From: Platerodrilus igneus
Taxonomy: Eukaryota > Arthropoda > Insecta > Coleoptera > Lycidae
DNA length: 64,000 bases
NCBI GenBank assembly: GCA_036346225.1
Contig: JARFIW010000170.1
Coordinates: 8,122,501 to 8,186,500, forward strand
Direction of reading: 5' to 3'
Positions 9,350 through 21,483 of the stretch are shown piece after piece. Numbering within the stretch: the first letter of the stretch is position 1; the number at the start of each line of letters is the position of its first letter. The notes below the pieces were generated by a model, which saw nothing but the letters and a program-made list of their open reading frames with translations, did no database searches and was not told the DNA's origin. Made by a program: the position numbers and the translations under genes.

Positions 9350-10713
9350 GCATGAAAACTTTAAAGGGTATGCTGCAGTTGAGCATACTGGAGTGTAAAA
9401 AATTAATCAAATTATATCAATGAAGGTCCATCAGAAAATGTTATTTAATCACAAAAAGTTGTGTGCCAATTTCTTAAACCTAGTTCAAGCCTTAGCCATG
9501 ATGCGGCTGCTTATTTGATGGATTTTCAAGGAAATAATCGCATTAACATAAATTGATTCTGAGTTATGAGAAAAATTCCAATTTCAGCGAACGACGCCTC
9601 CTATTTCTGATGTTATTCGTGTATAAGTTATATGACAGCGCAGTTGAAAAGGAAGTTCTCAGCGGATTCTACACACAAAATCGAATTTAATTCCAACTTT
9701 ATATATTAAACACATTATTGTAAGCGCTGGGTAAAAAAAAAACGATCTGTTATGTCATAAAACTTTTATGTCAGAACTGGACCTATTCTTTACTTCTACA
9801 AAACTTCCAGAATGAGATTTCTTTCAATTCATTCCCAAGAAAAGTATTTCGCGTTATGACTAAGAGAAATTTAAGTTCAAGCAATACTCTTCCGACTACG
9901 TCAAATCTTGGGTTCCAAATTAAATAAACTCTAGAATTCTTATAGAAGGGGTTAAGTGGCGTAGTTAGTACAAACTATGAGCCAAAAGGGAAAACGAGAT
10001 AATACAGTACGGATTTAATTGTCAGAGAACTCGAATTAGTTAAATTTAGAAAAGGCTCGTTGTAAGCGTTTGAATTAATCTGCTCATTTTAAAGTACATA
10101 CTTTAATTAAAACGAGAATTGAATTTATTATTCCGGTATGACAATCCCATAGTCAGCTAATTTTTGAAATAAACCTTCGGTTAAAAGCTTTTAAAACATA
10201 GAAGCGGGTGCAGAACATGGTAGCTAAGAAAAATTTGCTATAAAGGGTGCATTTTTACTTTTATTGGTGGGGGTATTAAATTAGTACACGTCTTAATATA
10301 TGAACTAATCAGTAGAATGAGATAAACTGTGTTAAAAACAATACAAAACAAAAAAAATGACCGAAAAGAACGTATTCTGCTTGATGGTAATGCCCTTGTT
10401 CATGTATTATTTGCTATTTTGTACCCAGGAAGTCGTATAGGTTCTTCTGCTTACCATGCCTATCCTTTATTGTAGACTTTAGCGAATTTTATTTCCCATC
10501 GTAAACAGAGCTGTATACTTCGTAGTCTTCTAATGGACGTATCTAACAGTCATCAGGATGATGTAATTTTGTAAAAACGAATATAATGTCAGTGATCTTC
10601 CTTTCCATTCTCAAAAATTTTTATAAAATTGGTGGCATGCTTTAAGTAAAATTATTATTAGCTTCAATGAAAGTAAGCTATAAGGTAACTTAAGTCTTTT
10701 TCTATTGTGATAA

Positions 10714-10755
<42 letters not shown>
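9350..10755. other. No recognisable gene; (TA)n at right edge
   Basis: AT-rich, many stops on all frames. The (AT) run from about 10719 to 10755 abuts the next LTR unit. Nothing else is identified. Confidence 0.5.
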
Positions 10756-10757
<2 letters not shown>

Positions 10758-13700
10758 CTATGATATTTATCTGTTATCCCCTTGTTATTATATTAATATT
10801 TAGCACCACAATTGGGTCGAGCATATTTATGCTGTGATATTACCCTTATATTAGACCCCACGGTTTGGGCATGTCATATTTATGCTGTGATTTATTCTTT
10901 TATTACCCAAGCACTTGTAAAAATGTTAATTTATAAATTTCTTTGCTTCGACTAGCTGATTCAATTAAATAAAGCAATTCTACAATACACAGTATAATGA
11001 TTAAATATTTACAACCTTTTTAAATATCTTCCCCTTTTTAAATTATTTACATCTGTCAGATTTTGAGAAAATAAAGCCGACCAAAACAAGTTTTTTATTA
11101 CATTTAGAGACGTTTTGAAACGTTTCAAGATGTCTATTGCCTTTCATAAATTTATTCAAGAAACCCCAGTTTGTCGGTTCTTACATTTTTGAATTATTAT
11201 TTAGATAAAAACAGTTTATAGAAATAAATCATATCAAAATATCTAATCTGAAGTGGTTTAGTAGGTGCTCTGCATCCCTAAGAATTTTCGTGTCTAGTCT
11301 GAATATTCTGAGTCCAATTTGAAGTAGACATCTAACCAAATTGGTATCCAAATCGTTATTGGTGAGTTTATCCCAATGAAAGGTTTTTCATTTCCGTAAT
11401 AGAATATTTACCATTTTCAGAAATTATCAAATTACTTTAACAGGCAGAATTCTCTAGAGTCTCGTATCCAAAATTGTAATTAAGATCGTAATTAATCGTT
11501 ATTAAAAGTTTTAACAGGAGTCGTAACAAGATCTTTATTAGGATCGTTATTTAGATTGTAATTAATATTGTAATTAAGAGCCGTCTTCAGAAGTACGGCT
11601 CGCTTGCACAATTATACACTCTTTTAAAATAATTTTCCACTTTAATTTACTTAATTGTTTACGTAAATATTACCACTTTCAAGTATAGTGACTGCCCAGT
11701 TTTAAAATATACTCACTCGTTGTTCAATTGTCATCATATTTATAGGATCTGCCCCTTTTGTTTGCGATTCATTGACTCGACGTGCTGGGCGACACCAAGC
11801 GTTTTATCTCTTGTTATTTTGGGAAACTTTACCAATTGTATAGTGCAATTGCATAGAACGATGCTCAGTTTGTCACGTAATTTAATGTTATACCTCACAT
11901 TTACTTTAGAAATCCCAGGAATCCTCGTTCATTAAAGCACGTACTATTGTTGTTGGCTGTATTCTAATTTGAATGGAATAAATTTGGTGTTTGTTTATTT
12001 CCCAGTTAAATTGGATTTTTGAACAAATGTGGTACTTTTATATCACGTACGCTTTTCAAATAATGCATAATTTTTGCCTGCGTTTATGATGATATATTAA
12101 CGCACTTTTTGAACATTTATCTAGCCAATTCATACAGGTTTTCCATTGATTTAATTTCAATGCGTTTCATTACATTTTTAAATTCTTATCTTTCATCGTA
12201 ACTACTCTTGGATATGCGTTTTAATCGCTTGTACTGCTATATACAGTGTGCTTTCAACTAATAATATTTATAATGACCTATTTACTCTTCCAATATCTGT
12301 AATTATGTGCTTTTGTTACTTGGGAGTTTCTTTTGTTTATTCTACGACCCCTATGACATAACCTTATAGTTTTTTAATTTATTTTGGGATTTTGTTTAAC
12401 GAGAATTTCCAATAAGCGAAGGGAGCCCACGGCAAGTTCTGATGGAAAATGGCTCAAAGTTGTGGAAATCTCAAAGGCAAAGCGGCTAGTCGAACTATAT
12501 GCTCTGAGTGGAACATGAGCTGTGGGTCGGGGTTGAATTGCGACCACAAATACAAAGAATAAGGCGCCACCGTATTTTTCTATACAGAGAAAACCTTCTC
12601 AAGTCCCTTGTACAAGGCTAATGCGGAAACCTTTATGCTATAACCGCTATATTATTTATTAAAGACCGCATAATCCCTAAAGTTTCTTACCTTATGGCTC
12701 GACCTTGACCTTAGTAATCCTCTGCAACACCTGCGAACAGATTAAACAAAGAAAAGCACTGTTTGTGCATTCGTACTCAAAAAATTTTAAATTCAATTGG
12801 AATCATCTTTCATTCATCCTAAATAAAAAGAATAGTCTTTTGTTGGAAAATAAAACTCTATTCCTCTAGTATTCAATTATGTGTTTTTATACAAAATATC
12901 TTTCTTTCTTTATATCATGATTAATTTAATTTGTGAAAAATTATTTACAAAGGTACTGGATAAAATCAGCACCACTCACATTAAATGTGGTTTTATTTAA
13001 CAAATTGACAAAGCATAAAGTTGCTTTCTAAATTGTTGCTTATTGATAACAAAAATTTTTAATTAGGGTAGATCTATCTTAACCTTACAATGGATAATTC
13101 CAAATAAGTATGAATGAAATATCAAACATAGAAATTTAATTTTTAAGTTCTCATAAATATAAGAATTCACTTTCTCTAACACGTAATGACATCTTCTGTT
13201 GTTTCATTGAATTAATAAAAGAATAAGGTAAGTAAAAGTTACAGATTCCTATTGCTTAATATTGAAAAATATAATTGTGGTCTGTCCTTGACCTATTTAG
13301 AAGTTTACACAACTTGATTAAACAAAAATTTATCTCGTTACTACGTCCATAGTTCAACTAACATACGAAAACAATTTTTTACATACCAGAACTCCGTCTG
13401 TCTGAAAAATACCATAAAGGAATCTTACGTCAGCATTGAAATACGGAAATCTCCAATTTCGAACAAATAATTGTACTGCATACTGAAAATCACATTACTC
13501 GGCCTCCATTTTGAGTAATTAAATTCCGCCAGGACCACACCATGAACAAAGCGTAAAACCTATATTTCTTCTTGCTTTTAATCAAAAATAACGTAAACCA
13601 GTCTCCTGATTACCAATCTGCATGTTAATTTAAAGTTGCTTTATATGTACATTAAACCACGAAAACCATCAAATGATGCATGATAATTTAACTTGAATAC

Positions 13701-14320
13701 TATCTGTATAATTTCATGTTATATATAAATAAAGTTGCTTTATGTAATTTAAATTGAATACCATATATAAATAAATTGCACTGAAAATTTTTAATTAATA
13801 CCGTTACAGAATCAGATTTTTACTTACTGAAACCACGGCCTTTCAACCAAAAAATCTTTCGTCATCTGCGAGCTGTTCCAACAAATGGAGTATCAAAAAT
13901 GCCTCTCGGAGATGACATTCTCCTAACAGAACTTAATCCTTACGTGCTTCCAACACGAAAAACAGCAAACAACCATTATTTCTAAGAACAATTCGACCTG
14001 CTTTCACCACAGCTGTGTTAGAAGTGTCGTCAAGCGAGTTGCTGCCCGGAAACAACGTTACTTTGTAATTTCTTAATAGATGGAGCTCTAGGAATGATAC
14101 TTAATAGAAGCTTTTTATTTTGTCACCGTGGAAATTAAATTTTAATTTGAACTGAATGCTAATACTTTATTGGGCAATAGGTAATATTTAATCAATGGAT
14201 TGAATAGCATTATTATGCATTATATTATTTATTATCAAATAAAGGGATAAATTATACGAACATATCTAGGTAGAAAATAAAATTGCTACAACCTACCCCT
14301 AACTTAACCCTACAATTACA

Positions 14321-14323
<3 letters not shown>
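10756..14323 (-). mobile_element. LTR unit without internal region (family of 55648)
   Basis: From 10756 to about 12360 this matches the LTR unit at 55648-57260 block by block (for example the CTAGCTGATTCAATTAAATA block near 10955 and the ATAGGATC block near 11743). The last ~40 bp (ACTTAACCCTACAATTACAG at about 14300) match the far end of the same family. The ~1.9 kb between (12360-14290) is absent from the other copy, so it is either an insertion here or a deletion there. The ends are TACTATG (from TGCTGTG) and ACAGCA, bordered by (TA)n on both sides. It is placed on the minus strand because primer-site-like blocks adjoin its left edge. Confidence 0.6.

Positions 14324-14359
<36 letters not shown>
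14324..14359. repeat. (TA)n microsatellite between LTR units
   Basis: Nearly pure TA run separating the ACAGCA end of one LTR unit from the TGTTACG start of the next. Confidence 0.95.
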
Positions 14360-14363
<4 letters not shown>

Positions 14364-16095
14364 ACGTATTTCTAGTAGACGCCACGTCGTGCGTCAAAGT
14401 TATGTCACGTTGGCTAGTAGCCGTGCGTAACAAAAGAAAATCCAAACGAAAAAACCAGTGACCGGGCTCAATCGGAGAGTAGGGGGGGTTGTAGAAAGCA
14501 GACCCACCTACAAGGGACGCGGCTGTCAGGAGTTAGTACCAGTACCGGCACTAGGGAAATTAGAATAGTAAACCTGAAAGAAAAACAAATTAGTCCTGCA
14601 AACCTGAAACAGAGGAAAAGCATAGCATATGGATCAAGTATAAATTGTTCAGTACTTTATAGAATAAAAATAAAAGAAACTGTTTACATAAACTCTATAA
14701 TCTAACAACAGTAATAGCAGTAAAGAAAAATTCTGAGTACAAAGTGAGGCCATATTGGGGAGTAGCAGAAACGTTTCATCACACACCAATTAAACATAAT
14801 TCAGGTAAAATGTAACAAAAAAATATAAATAGGTAAGACATAATTAGTCTAAGTAATTTAGAAATTTTTTTAGCAAAGACATAAATCAGTAGATAAGCAC
14901 AATTGTTCTGAGTCATTCAGTATATAGGTAAGACATCCTTAGTCTAAGTAATTTAGTAAAATTTTTAGCAAAGACATAAATCAGTAGATAATCACAATTG
15001 TTCTGAGTCATTCAGTATGGTTGATTGTTCTTTTTGTTTTTTTTTTCTGTTATTAAATAGCGGGCAAGTCTATGGAACAGATATCAGAACGACAAGGACC
15101 ATTGCAAAAACAACGGGTAGATATTTACAGTAAGAACAAATAGGAAATAGTGTAACTTACACAAGGTCCTTCAGTACCGTTTCCTTGCCATTGCAGTGTG
15201 GGATCCACGATGTATGGCACTAACGAAGCACTGCACCCTAGACTGTGAGGGTGTTGATGGAACTTATCACCACTTACCCTAATCACACTGACTGATTTTA
15301 CTGGGGTTAGCAGCGGACCTTATCACGCGAAGGAACTATGTATATTCGTTGCATAACCATACAACAAGCAGCGAGGAACTTCAACTACTACGTCTGTATA
15401 CCGGTAGTCTGTCACAGTTTAAATATCACCAGACAAGGCAAGCCACAAAAGCCATAATCAGTAAAGAACATGTATCACTAACGTAAGTCCGTAACAATGT
15501 CCTTAAAATCCGCGTGCATCGAGTTAAAAGGAGCACGAAACAGTATCTTTGACGTAATTCCTATATCGGAACCAAAAACCAACTACGACTCCGCGACAGT
15601 TAGTTCTACGGCTTTTTTGTTCCATAAGAAAGACGACTAAAACGTTTAGTAGACACGCGTAAGCAATAAAGCCGTACGTCGAAAGTTCTTTGAACACACG
15701 TGCGTCGAGTTTCACCAGCTCTACAACTCTTAGTTCAACCAGAAAAACCGTATCTTTTCACTTAATTTTTTGACGTTTTCGTAATCAAGAACAAAACACG
15801 ACCCTTTTTTTGTTTATATCTATTCCTACTGGTACAACTTCTGCTCGCCTACCTAGACCTGTATATCCACATATTAATTGCAGCGGTTTTATTTATTAAT
15901 GACAAGTGGCAAGTAATTTTACGAGTATTCCAATTTACCACTAAACCATCTTTTAAAGTTAATACCGGCGAGTCAACTTGCATATTAATCTGAAAACTAG
16001 GCGGAAGTATTTACTCTATACAAACAGCGATCCAAAAACGATGTATTTTAAGCATTAAGTAGACGAAAAAGGTTAGGCCACCAAAAATGCACGTT

Positions 16096-16098
<3 letters not shown>
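14360..16098 (-). mobile_element. Solo LTR-like unit, TGTTACGT...ACGTTACA
   Basis: 1.74 kb with near-matching inverted ends (TGTTACGT and ACGTTACA), starting TG and ending CA, bounded on both sides by ATAT within (TA)n. It is homologous to 3675-4482. There is no gag or pol between, so it looks like a solo LTR left by recombination, or a long LTR-only derivative. A 63-codon minus ORF at 15524-15715 has no recognisable similarity. Confidence 0.6.

Positions 16099-16138
<40 letters not shown>
16099..16138. repeat. (TA)n microsatellite between LTR units
   Basis: About 20 TA units between the CA end of the preceding LTR and the TGCTGTG end of the Gypsy element. Four bases (ATAT) here and at 23621 form the likely target duplication of the Gypsy insertion. 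Confidence 0.95.
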
Positions 16139-16140
<2 letters not shown>

Positions 16141-18264
16141 CTGTGAAACCTTTTTAATTAGAATCGAGCCTCACGAATTGGGCGTCAAGAATGCTGTGAA
16201 ACCTACAAAAAGCTATTAACTTAACTGTTCCGTTGACTTTCTTCTGTTAATCGCCTCTTTACACTTTTCCGCCTCGGCTGCTCACCTAGTTAAAACTTTC
16301 ATCCTCAATCATAAAAAAAACAAACACATTCCTATCACAAACACCAACGTTAACTCTATTTACATCAATATTCACAATACATTAAAATTTCAAAATTAAA
16401 ATTCAGCATAAATTTCAGTATCAGAAAATTTCAAGATTAAATTTATTATCATTTTAATGTGTATCCAGAATTAAAGTTCTTGTAGGATGCCTACTAAGTA
16501 ATATAACAATGTATGCAGACCTGAGTCTGAGTACAAAAGGAGCATCTCCCACCCCTTTACGTTAATTAACCAGGTTCGTCTAATTGAGCTCAAAGACATA
16601 CCCAAATTTTCATCATAATCCAGAACATAAATACTAAATACCCCTTTCTACTTAAACAAGAGAATTTCACCTTAAAATTAAAAATTTGTTGTTAGTACAA
16701 TTTCCCTACTGTCCATTTTAAGTAAATCAATTATAAAGTTATTCAACACACACCAAAACATCAAAAATCGAACAACAAAGCATAAGTTACCTGAAGGTTA
16801 ATGCACTCGTGGCGTCAATGTACATCGTCCTCTGTTAATCACAGCAATCCAACTGGGTTATGCTTAGGTCCTCGGATTACTGGTCGCCTTTAAAATTTTC
16901 TACACCACCATTCCTCTAAAGTTGTTTCAGTGCTTTTCCGGAACTCATTTGTGTATATCTGAAGCTTGTTTTGTGGATCCAGACACGTTACGAATCATTT
17001 AATTATTAACACCCCCGAAAAATAGCAAAGAAATTCATACTTCTTTCACAAATATACGCCAAAACTGCCTACTTTTGTGTATTCATTTGTCGTTGCAAAT
17101 TTGACTAATTGGTACAGTGATACTAGACTTTATTACCTTGTATCTTCTTTTCTAAGTGCACTAAATTACATTCATTGTAGCACGTAAAGAACAAACTGTT
17201 TTAAATCACCAAAATATACGAGCAAACTGTTTAAATTATTCTATCAAAATCGGAAAACTAAAAAACACTGTTTAACGCATTGAATCAAATCGAAAAATCT
17301 AAGAGAGCGAAACTCATATTAACCCGGGTATATATAGTGGTTAGCCTGTCTGTCGGTTTTGTCCTCAAAACGGCCAGTTTCTAGAATTTCGTATACTATG
17401 TTCCCATCTCGCCCGCCTGTGCGTCGGTTCTTATTAAATTTGCACTCGCACCAGTTAAATCTCAGAAATTTCGACACGGCTCGCAACGTCTGGAAATAAC
17501 TAATTAATTTTTATACAGAAATGTTATTTTTACCTCTCCTGTTTGCCTCTGATTTTCAACCAATCGCAACCCAGTGACGTTGCTCAACTCACGCCTTTTA
17601 CTATATGTGTCTCTGTCTTGCGCCTATCTACCCTGTTCCGAGTGGTACAAATCTATATTCTTTAGTATCGGTTATTTTCAATCCATGTGGACTTGTGAAA
17701 TAACCCCCCTTATTAGCATTTCCCGTAAATATTAAGCAACGGTTTCTCCAACATTCTCTGTAACCATTTGTTATCTGCAAATTTTACGCAGAACATAAAA
17801 CATTTAAAAATACGCAGGTGTTCAAACATAATACTTCTACGATCTGAATATTATTGGGTTTTTACTAGCTTTTATACATATTATATGTTACTAATGGTCC
17901 AATTAACTCCAATTAAAATAATTCCCTTTAATTTTTAGTGACTCCTAATCAAATATTAATTATTATCTGTACATTTTGTTTAATACCGGTTACTTAAAAT
18001 TGAGTTAATCAATATAAATTTTGCACGTAATTTCTATTTGTTTCTTTACTCGGAATAATTAAATTACACGTAGAGCATTTAAATACTGCTTCTTTTTATA
18101 GAAGGCGTCTTGTAAATAATTTAAATCTCTTCTTTTTAATGAAACGAATGAATTTTTATGCTTCACGGTTTTAATAACGCGTACCTTTTCCCAAAGCTTC
18201 TACACGGTGATTAAAATTATTTGATGTGATTATTTAATTTTCTACCTTGGTCTAAATATGAGTA
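16139..18264 (-). repeat. 3' LTR of the Gypsy element
   Basis: On the minus strand it starts TACTCATATT, right after the polypurine tract, and ends GGTTTCACAGCA. Near its 3' end it holds a second copy of the LTR end plus a primer-site-like block (16139-16203). A TATA-like TATATATA sits at 17329-17336. Confidence 0.9.
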
Positions 18265-18276
18265 TTTTCCCCCTAT
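18265..18276 (-). other. Polypurine tract
   Basis: The minus strand reads ATAGGGGGAAAA immediately before the 3' LTR start. Polypurine tracts in this position prime plus-strand DNA synthesis in LTR retroelements, and this one fixes the LTR boundary at 18264. Confidence 0.8.
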
Positions 18277-18894
18277 TTGAATACAAATAATCCCACTTAT
18301 TTGAATTCAAATATAAAATATTTAAACCGCAAACAAAATTTACAAAAAAAGTGCCTATCTCTCTCTACCCTTATCTATCTAACTTACCTACTTTATCTCC
18401 AATCCAAAAAAAAAATTTACACCTATCCTATATCCCTATCCTATTCCTAACTCTCACCTAATTCTATAAACTGAAATCATCCCTAACTTCATCCTACTTA
18501 TCCATCTAATCCTATATACGTCCTATATACCTATCCTATTCCTAACCTTTAACTAATCTTCACTATACTCACTTCCCCCTACCTAAGCCTATATACTTAT
18601 CCTATTCTTATTCTATTCCTAACTCTCCACTCATTTTATAAGATATATCTACACTTACCCTATCTTATTTTTTTCCTACATTTAATTTTCCTTTTCATCC
18701 TATATACCTATTTCTAATTATCTCCCATATTTATCCTATACCTAGCTTTATTTTCTATAAACACTTACTTCTACTCTTCTATATACACCTATTTCTATCC
18801 CTATCTATTTAAATTTTACTCTATTATACACCTTTCTACTCTCTATTCTATATCTATACTAAAATTCACCTATCTCTATCCTTTGTTCATCAAG
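18277..18894 (-). repeat. 600-bp purine-rich tract before the 3' LTR
   Basis: The + strand is almost all C/T/A with recurring CCTATCCTAT-like words, so the minus (coding) strand is a long degenerate purine-rich array of AGGATATAGG-like words. It lies where RNase H and integrase should be. It may be a replaced or slippage-expanded segment linked to the polypurine tract. The pol reading frame remains open right up to it. Confidence 0.75.
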
Positions 18895-20034
18895 TTATTT
18901 AAATCTAGCTCTCTTCTTGACCCTCCAAGTCTTTCTTCTCACCATCCTAATACTCTTCATCCCTACTTCTCCTCCTTCTATATCTATACTTATCCTCCCT
19001 ATTATCTCACATACAATAAACTTATCATCCCTATTATCCTGACTCTTAAATATTACTTCTTCTTCAGTCCCTACACTTGTCTGTTTCTTACTCATTATTA
19101 TTTCCTTTTCTGCCGACAAACCAAACGATACTACTTTAAAATTCTCGATTTTTCTCTCTACGGAAAATCCTATGTACCTTCTAGAATTCTTATGTAATGG
19201 AATCCGCCAGAATGAATTCCTTAAATCTACTTTATTAAAAACAAACTTGCCAATTAACCTCGTCAAAAATGTGTCCATGGATGGTGGACAATGGAATTGC
19301 GGTTTGGTCCATTGGTTAATTTTACGTGCCTCTTTATTTACTTCTGCCTTCACCTGCTCCCGATATGCTGCTCTTGCTTCTACCTCCACTAATTCTGCAT
19401 GTTTTTGTACTAAAGCTTGAACCTCTACTATCCTATCTTCTGGACATCTTATTGTGTTGATCTGTTTAACTCCATCATCCTCTACCTCTACTACATTAAT
19501 ACTCAACCCCGTGTCATCCTCTGTGACTTCATAACTGCCCTTCCATGGCACTACCCTATCCTTAATCCTTACTACCTTCCTTTCCATATCTATCAAAACC
19601 CCTAACTGCATCATACAGTCAACACCTAAAATGCTCTGAAACTTCAGTCCAGGTGCAATTACAAACTCCTGTTCACAGCTTAAATCTCCTATATCTATCC
19701 TAAGCACCACAACACTATTTACTACAGCAAATTTCTTTTTATTTGGAGCTACTAAATGGCTACGCTTTATAGGCATAATTCTATCACAAACCTTATCCCT
19801 AATTTTGCTGACGAATTCCTCCGATATTAAACTCGCCTCTGCCCCTGTATCAAGTAATACTTCTACATTATTTTCAAAAATTCTTATATTAATAATTGGC
19901 AAACATAATTTTTCCTCAGTTTCTGGCTCTACTTCCTCCTCAATTTTGAAAAATTCACGTGGATGTTCATATACATTTACACTGAAATCTAGTGGTCTGT
20001 CGCGTTCTAAAAATCCTGTCCAGGTCTGTTTTCC
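18895..20034 (-). CDS. Gypsy protease plus truncated reverse transcriptase
   Basis: The frame opens at 20034 (after a TAG at 20035-20037) and runs about 379 codons without a stop; the first ATG is at 19902. It overlaps the Gag end by 28 nt in the -1 frame, as expected for gag-pol frameshifting; a GGAAAAC heptamer at 20028-20034 is a possible slip site. From the ATG, residues 1-110 are a retropepsin with the active-site DTG at 18-20 (VLLDTGAEASLIS). Residues about 190-265 hold only RT motif A and neighbours (VDLRNSFWRIPL). RT motifs 1-2, the YxDD box, RNase H and integrase are missing. Residues 266-335 are purine-rich low-complexity sequence. Any product could have protease but no polymerase activity. 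The intact frame across both deletion joints is notable. Confidence 0.85.
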   Translation of the reverse strand, partial: GKQTWTGFLERDRPLDFSVNVYEHPREFFKIEEEVEPETEEKLCLPIINIRIFENNVEVLLDTGAEASLISEEFVSKIRDKVCDRIMPIKRSHLVAPNKKKFAVVNSVVVLRIDIGDLSCEQEFVIAPGLKFQSILGVDCMMQLGVLIDMERKVVRIKDRVVPWKGSYEVTEDDTGLSINVVEVEDDGVKQINTIRCPEDRIVEVQALVQKHAELVEVEARAAYREQVKAEVNKEARKINQWTKPQFHCPPSMDTFLTRLIGKFVFNKVDLRNSFWRIPLHKNSRRYIGFSVERKIENFKVVSFGLSAEKEIIMSKKQTSVGTEEEVIFKSQDNRDDKFIVCEIIGRISIDIEGGEVGMKSIRMVRRKTWRVKKRARFK

Positions 20035-21277
20035 CTACTTGGTCCTGGTCTAGCCGTCACCTCAGCGTATGTCCTAGGCGTTTCCACTCGTTCCGTGTCT
20101 GTATTAGCTGTCCCCCTCATGTCCGGTGAACTATTCCTTCTGGTAGGTTCCGGTCTCGGTGCAGGTCCCCTTCCTAAACTATTACTTCTAAAGTATGGTC
20201 GTCGCTGTTCCCAATTCTGTCGCTGGTATCCGTAACTATTCCCTCTTCTAGCATAGTTGTGCCGTCTATTGTCAAACCTAACTGTGTTGATCTGTCTTTC
20301 CCTATTATCCCGAGGTCGTCCACTACTTACGTCGTCGTACCTCTGCAGGTATTCTAAAAACATTTCTCTGTCCACTATGTTCTGTAGTGCTACATGTTGT
20401 CTTACTTCTACCTCGAAGTGTCGTGATAAATACTTGATAATTTGTCGGTCCGTCAGTGGTGGGTTCAGTTGCTTTGCTATGCTATACTTGCGTATAGCAT
20501 ATTGCTCCTACTTCCTGAAAATTCTCCTTAAATTTCCTGTGATTAAGTCGTCTCGTACCTGATCTTGTCTGTGGTCACTCCAGTAGTGCTTTAAAATCTG
20601 TCTTCAAAGTCCGTGTAGGTGTCTATGTCCTGTCCTACTAAATTGTACCATGCTTCCGCGTTGTCTTTCAATAAAGCCTTTATCGTATTCAGTTTTGTCT
20701 GTTCGTCAAATAAATTTCCCACTAGATTTCTTACACTATTAATAAAAATTTGTGGATTTACCCTGTTATCGCCATAAAACTTCATGTGTTGGTTCAATGA
20801 TCCTCCACCTGTATAAAATCTGGGACCATCCCCCGTTAAACTTGACATGTTGTGTTTAATACTACTAACTTCGCGTTCTACCCTGCCTAACTGATCCCTA
20901 CATGAGTCCGTTACTTCAGTCATTTTTACATTAATCTCTTCTTCACAAAAAATGCGTACTTCGGACCTTAAATGTCCCATTTCCTGTCGAAGACCTGTAA
21001 TATCACGCTCATTTTTTTCAACCCTATTTTCTACTTCCCCCAGTTTCACGGTAAGACTATCTTTAAATTCTGTAAATTCTTTAGTATTTTGTTCAATTTT
21101 CCCGCTTATCTGCTCTAATTTTTGGTTGGACTCCTCCCTCGCTCTATTAGATTCTTCCCTAGCTAATCGCATTTCCTCTAACATTCTCATCATTAACTCA
21201 TTTCCTTGATTCCCTGATTCCGTCCTCGACTGATCTCTACTGCCTCCAGCTTCTTCCATTTTCGAATTTTTCCACAC
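20007..21277 (-). pseudogene. Gypsy Gag, one frameshift and one stop
   Basis: The first 228 codons (21277-20591) contain an N-terminal coiled coil (about residues 20-150, with repeated AREESN motifs) and the start of a capsid domain (MKFYGDNRVNPQIFINSV, AEAWYNLV). At about 20592 a single-base shift in GATTTTAAAG leads into a KHYWSD block typical of Gypsy capsids. A TAG follows in that frame near 20508, then the frame is open to its stop at 20007. The C-terminus is Arg/Gly-rich (residues like RRGNSYGYQRQNWEQRRPYF) with no CCHC zinc knuckle. Gag would form the particle and bind RNA through this basic tail. The two lesions make this copy defective unless either is a sequencing error. Confidence 0.85.
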
Positions 21278-21461
21278 AATGCACTATCGTCACTTCCAAT
21301 TTCCACTCCTTGACTCCTTAACCACTCCTTTCTCTGCATACGTTCTAATCACTCTCACACACTCTAAAATACTCTTAAATTTATACACAAACCGAAACTC
21401 TCTCTCTCAGATCGCCAGTTTCCTGGAATAAAATCACAAAAATTTTATTTGGAACTCGAGC

Positions 21462-21479
21462 CTCACTTTTGGGTCGCCA
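21462..21479 (-). other. Primer-binding site
   Basis: Three bases after the 5' LTR end (CACAGCA), the minus strand reads TGGCGACCCAAAAGTGAG. A TGGCGACC start is typical for tRNA primer sites of Gypsy elements. The tRNA identity was not determined. Confidence 0.7.
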
Positions 21480-21483
21480 AGAA

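Noticed and set aside
9950..9985. A-box-like GGGGTTAAGTGGCGTAGTTA
   Set aside because: No B box at a suitable distance, so no polymerase III unit is supported.
18883..19605. + strand ORFs over the Gypsy pol
   Set aside because: They are antisense shadows of the minus-strand protease-RT frame and the pyrimidine-rich tract.
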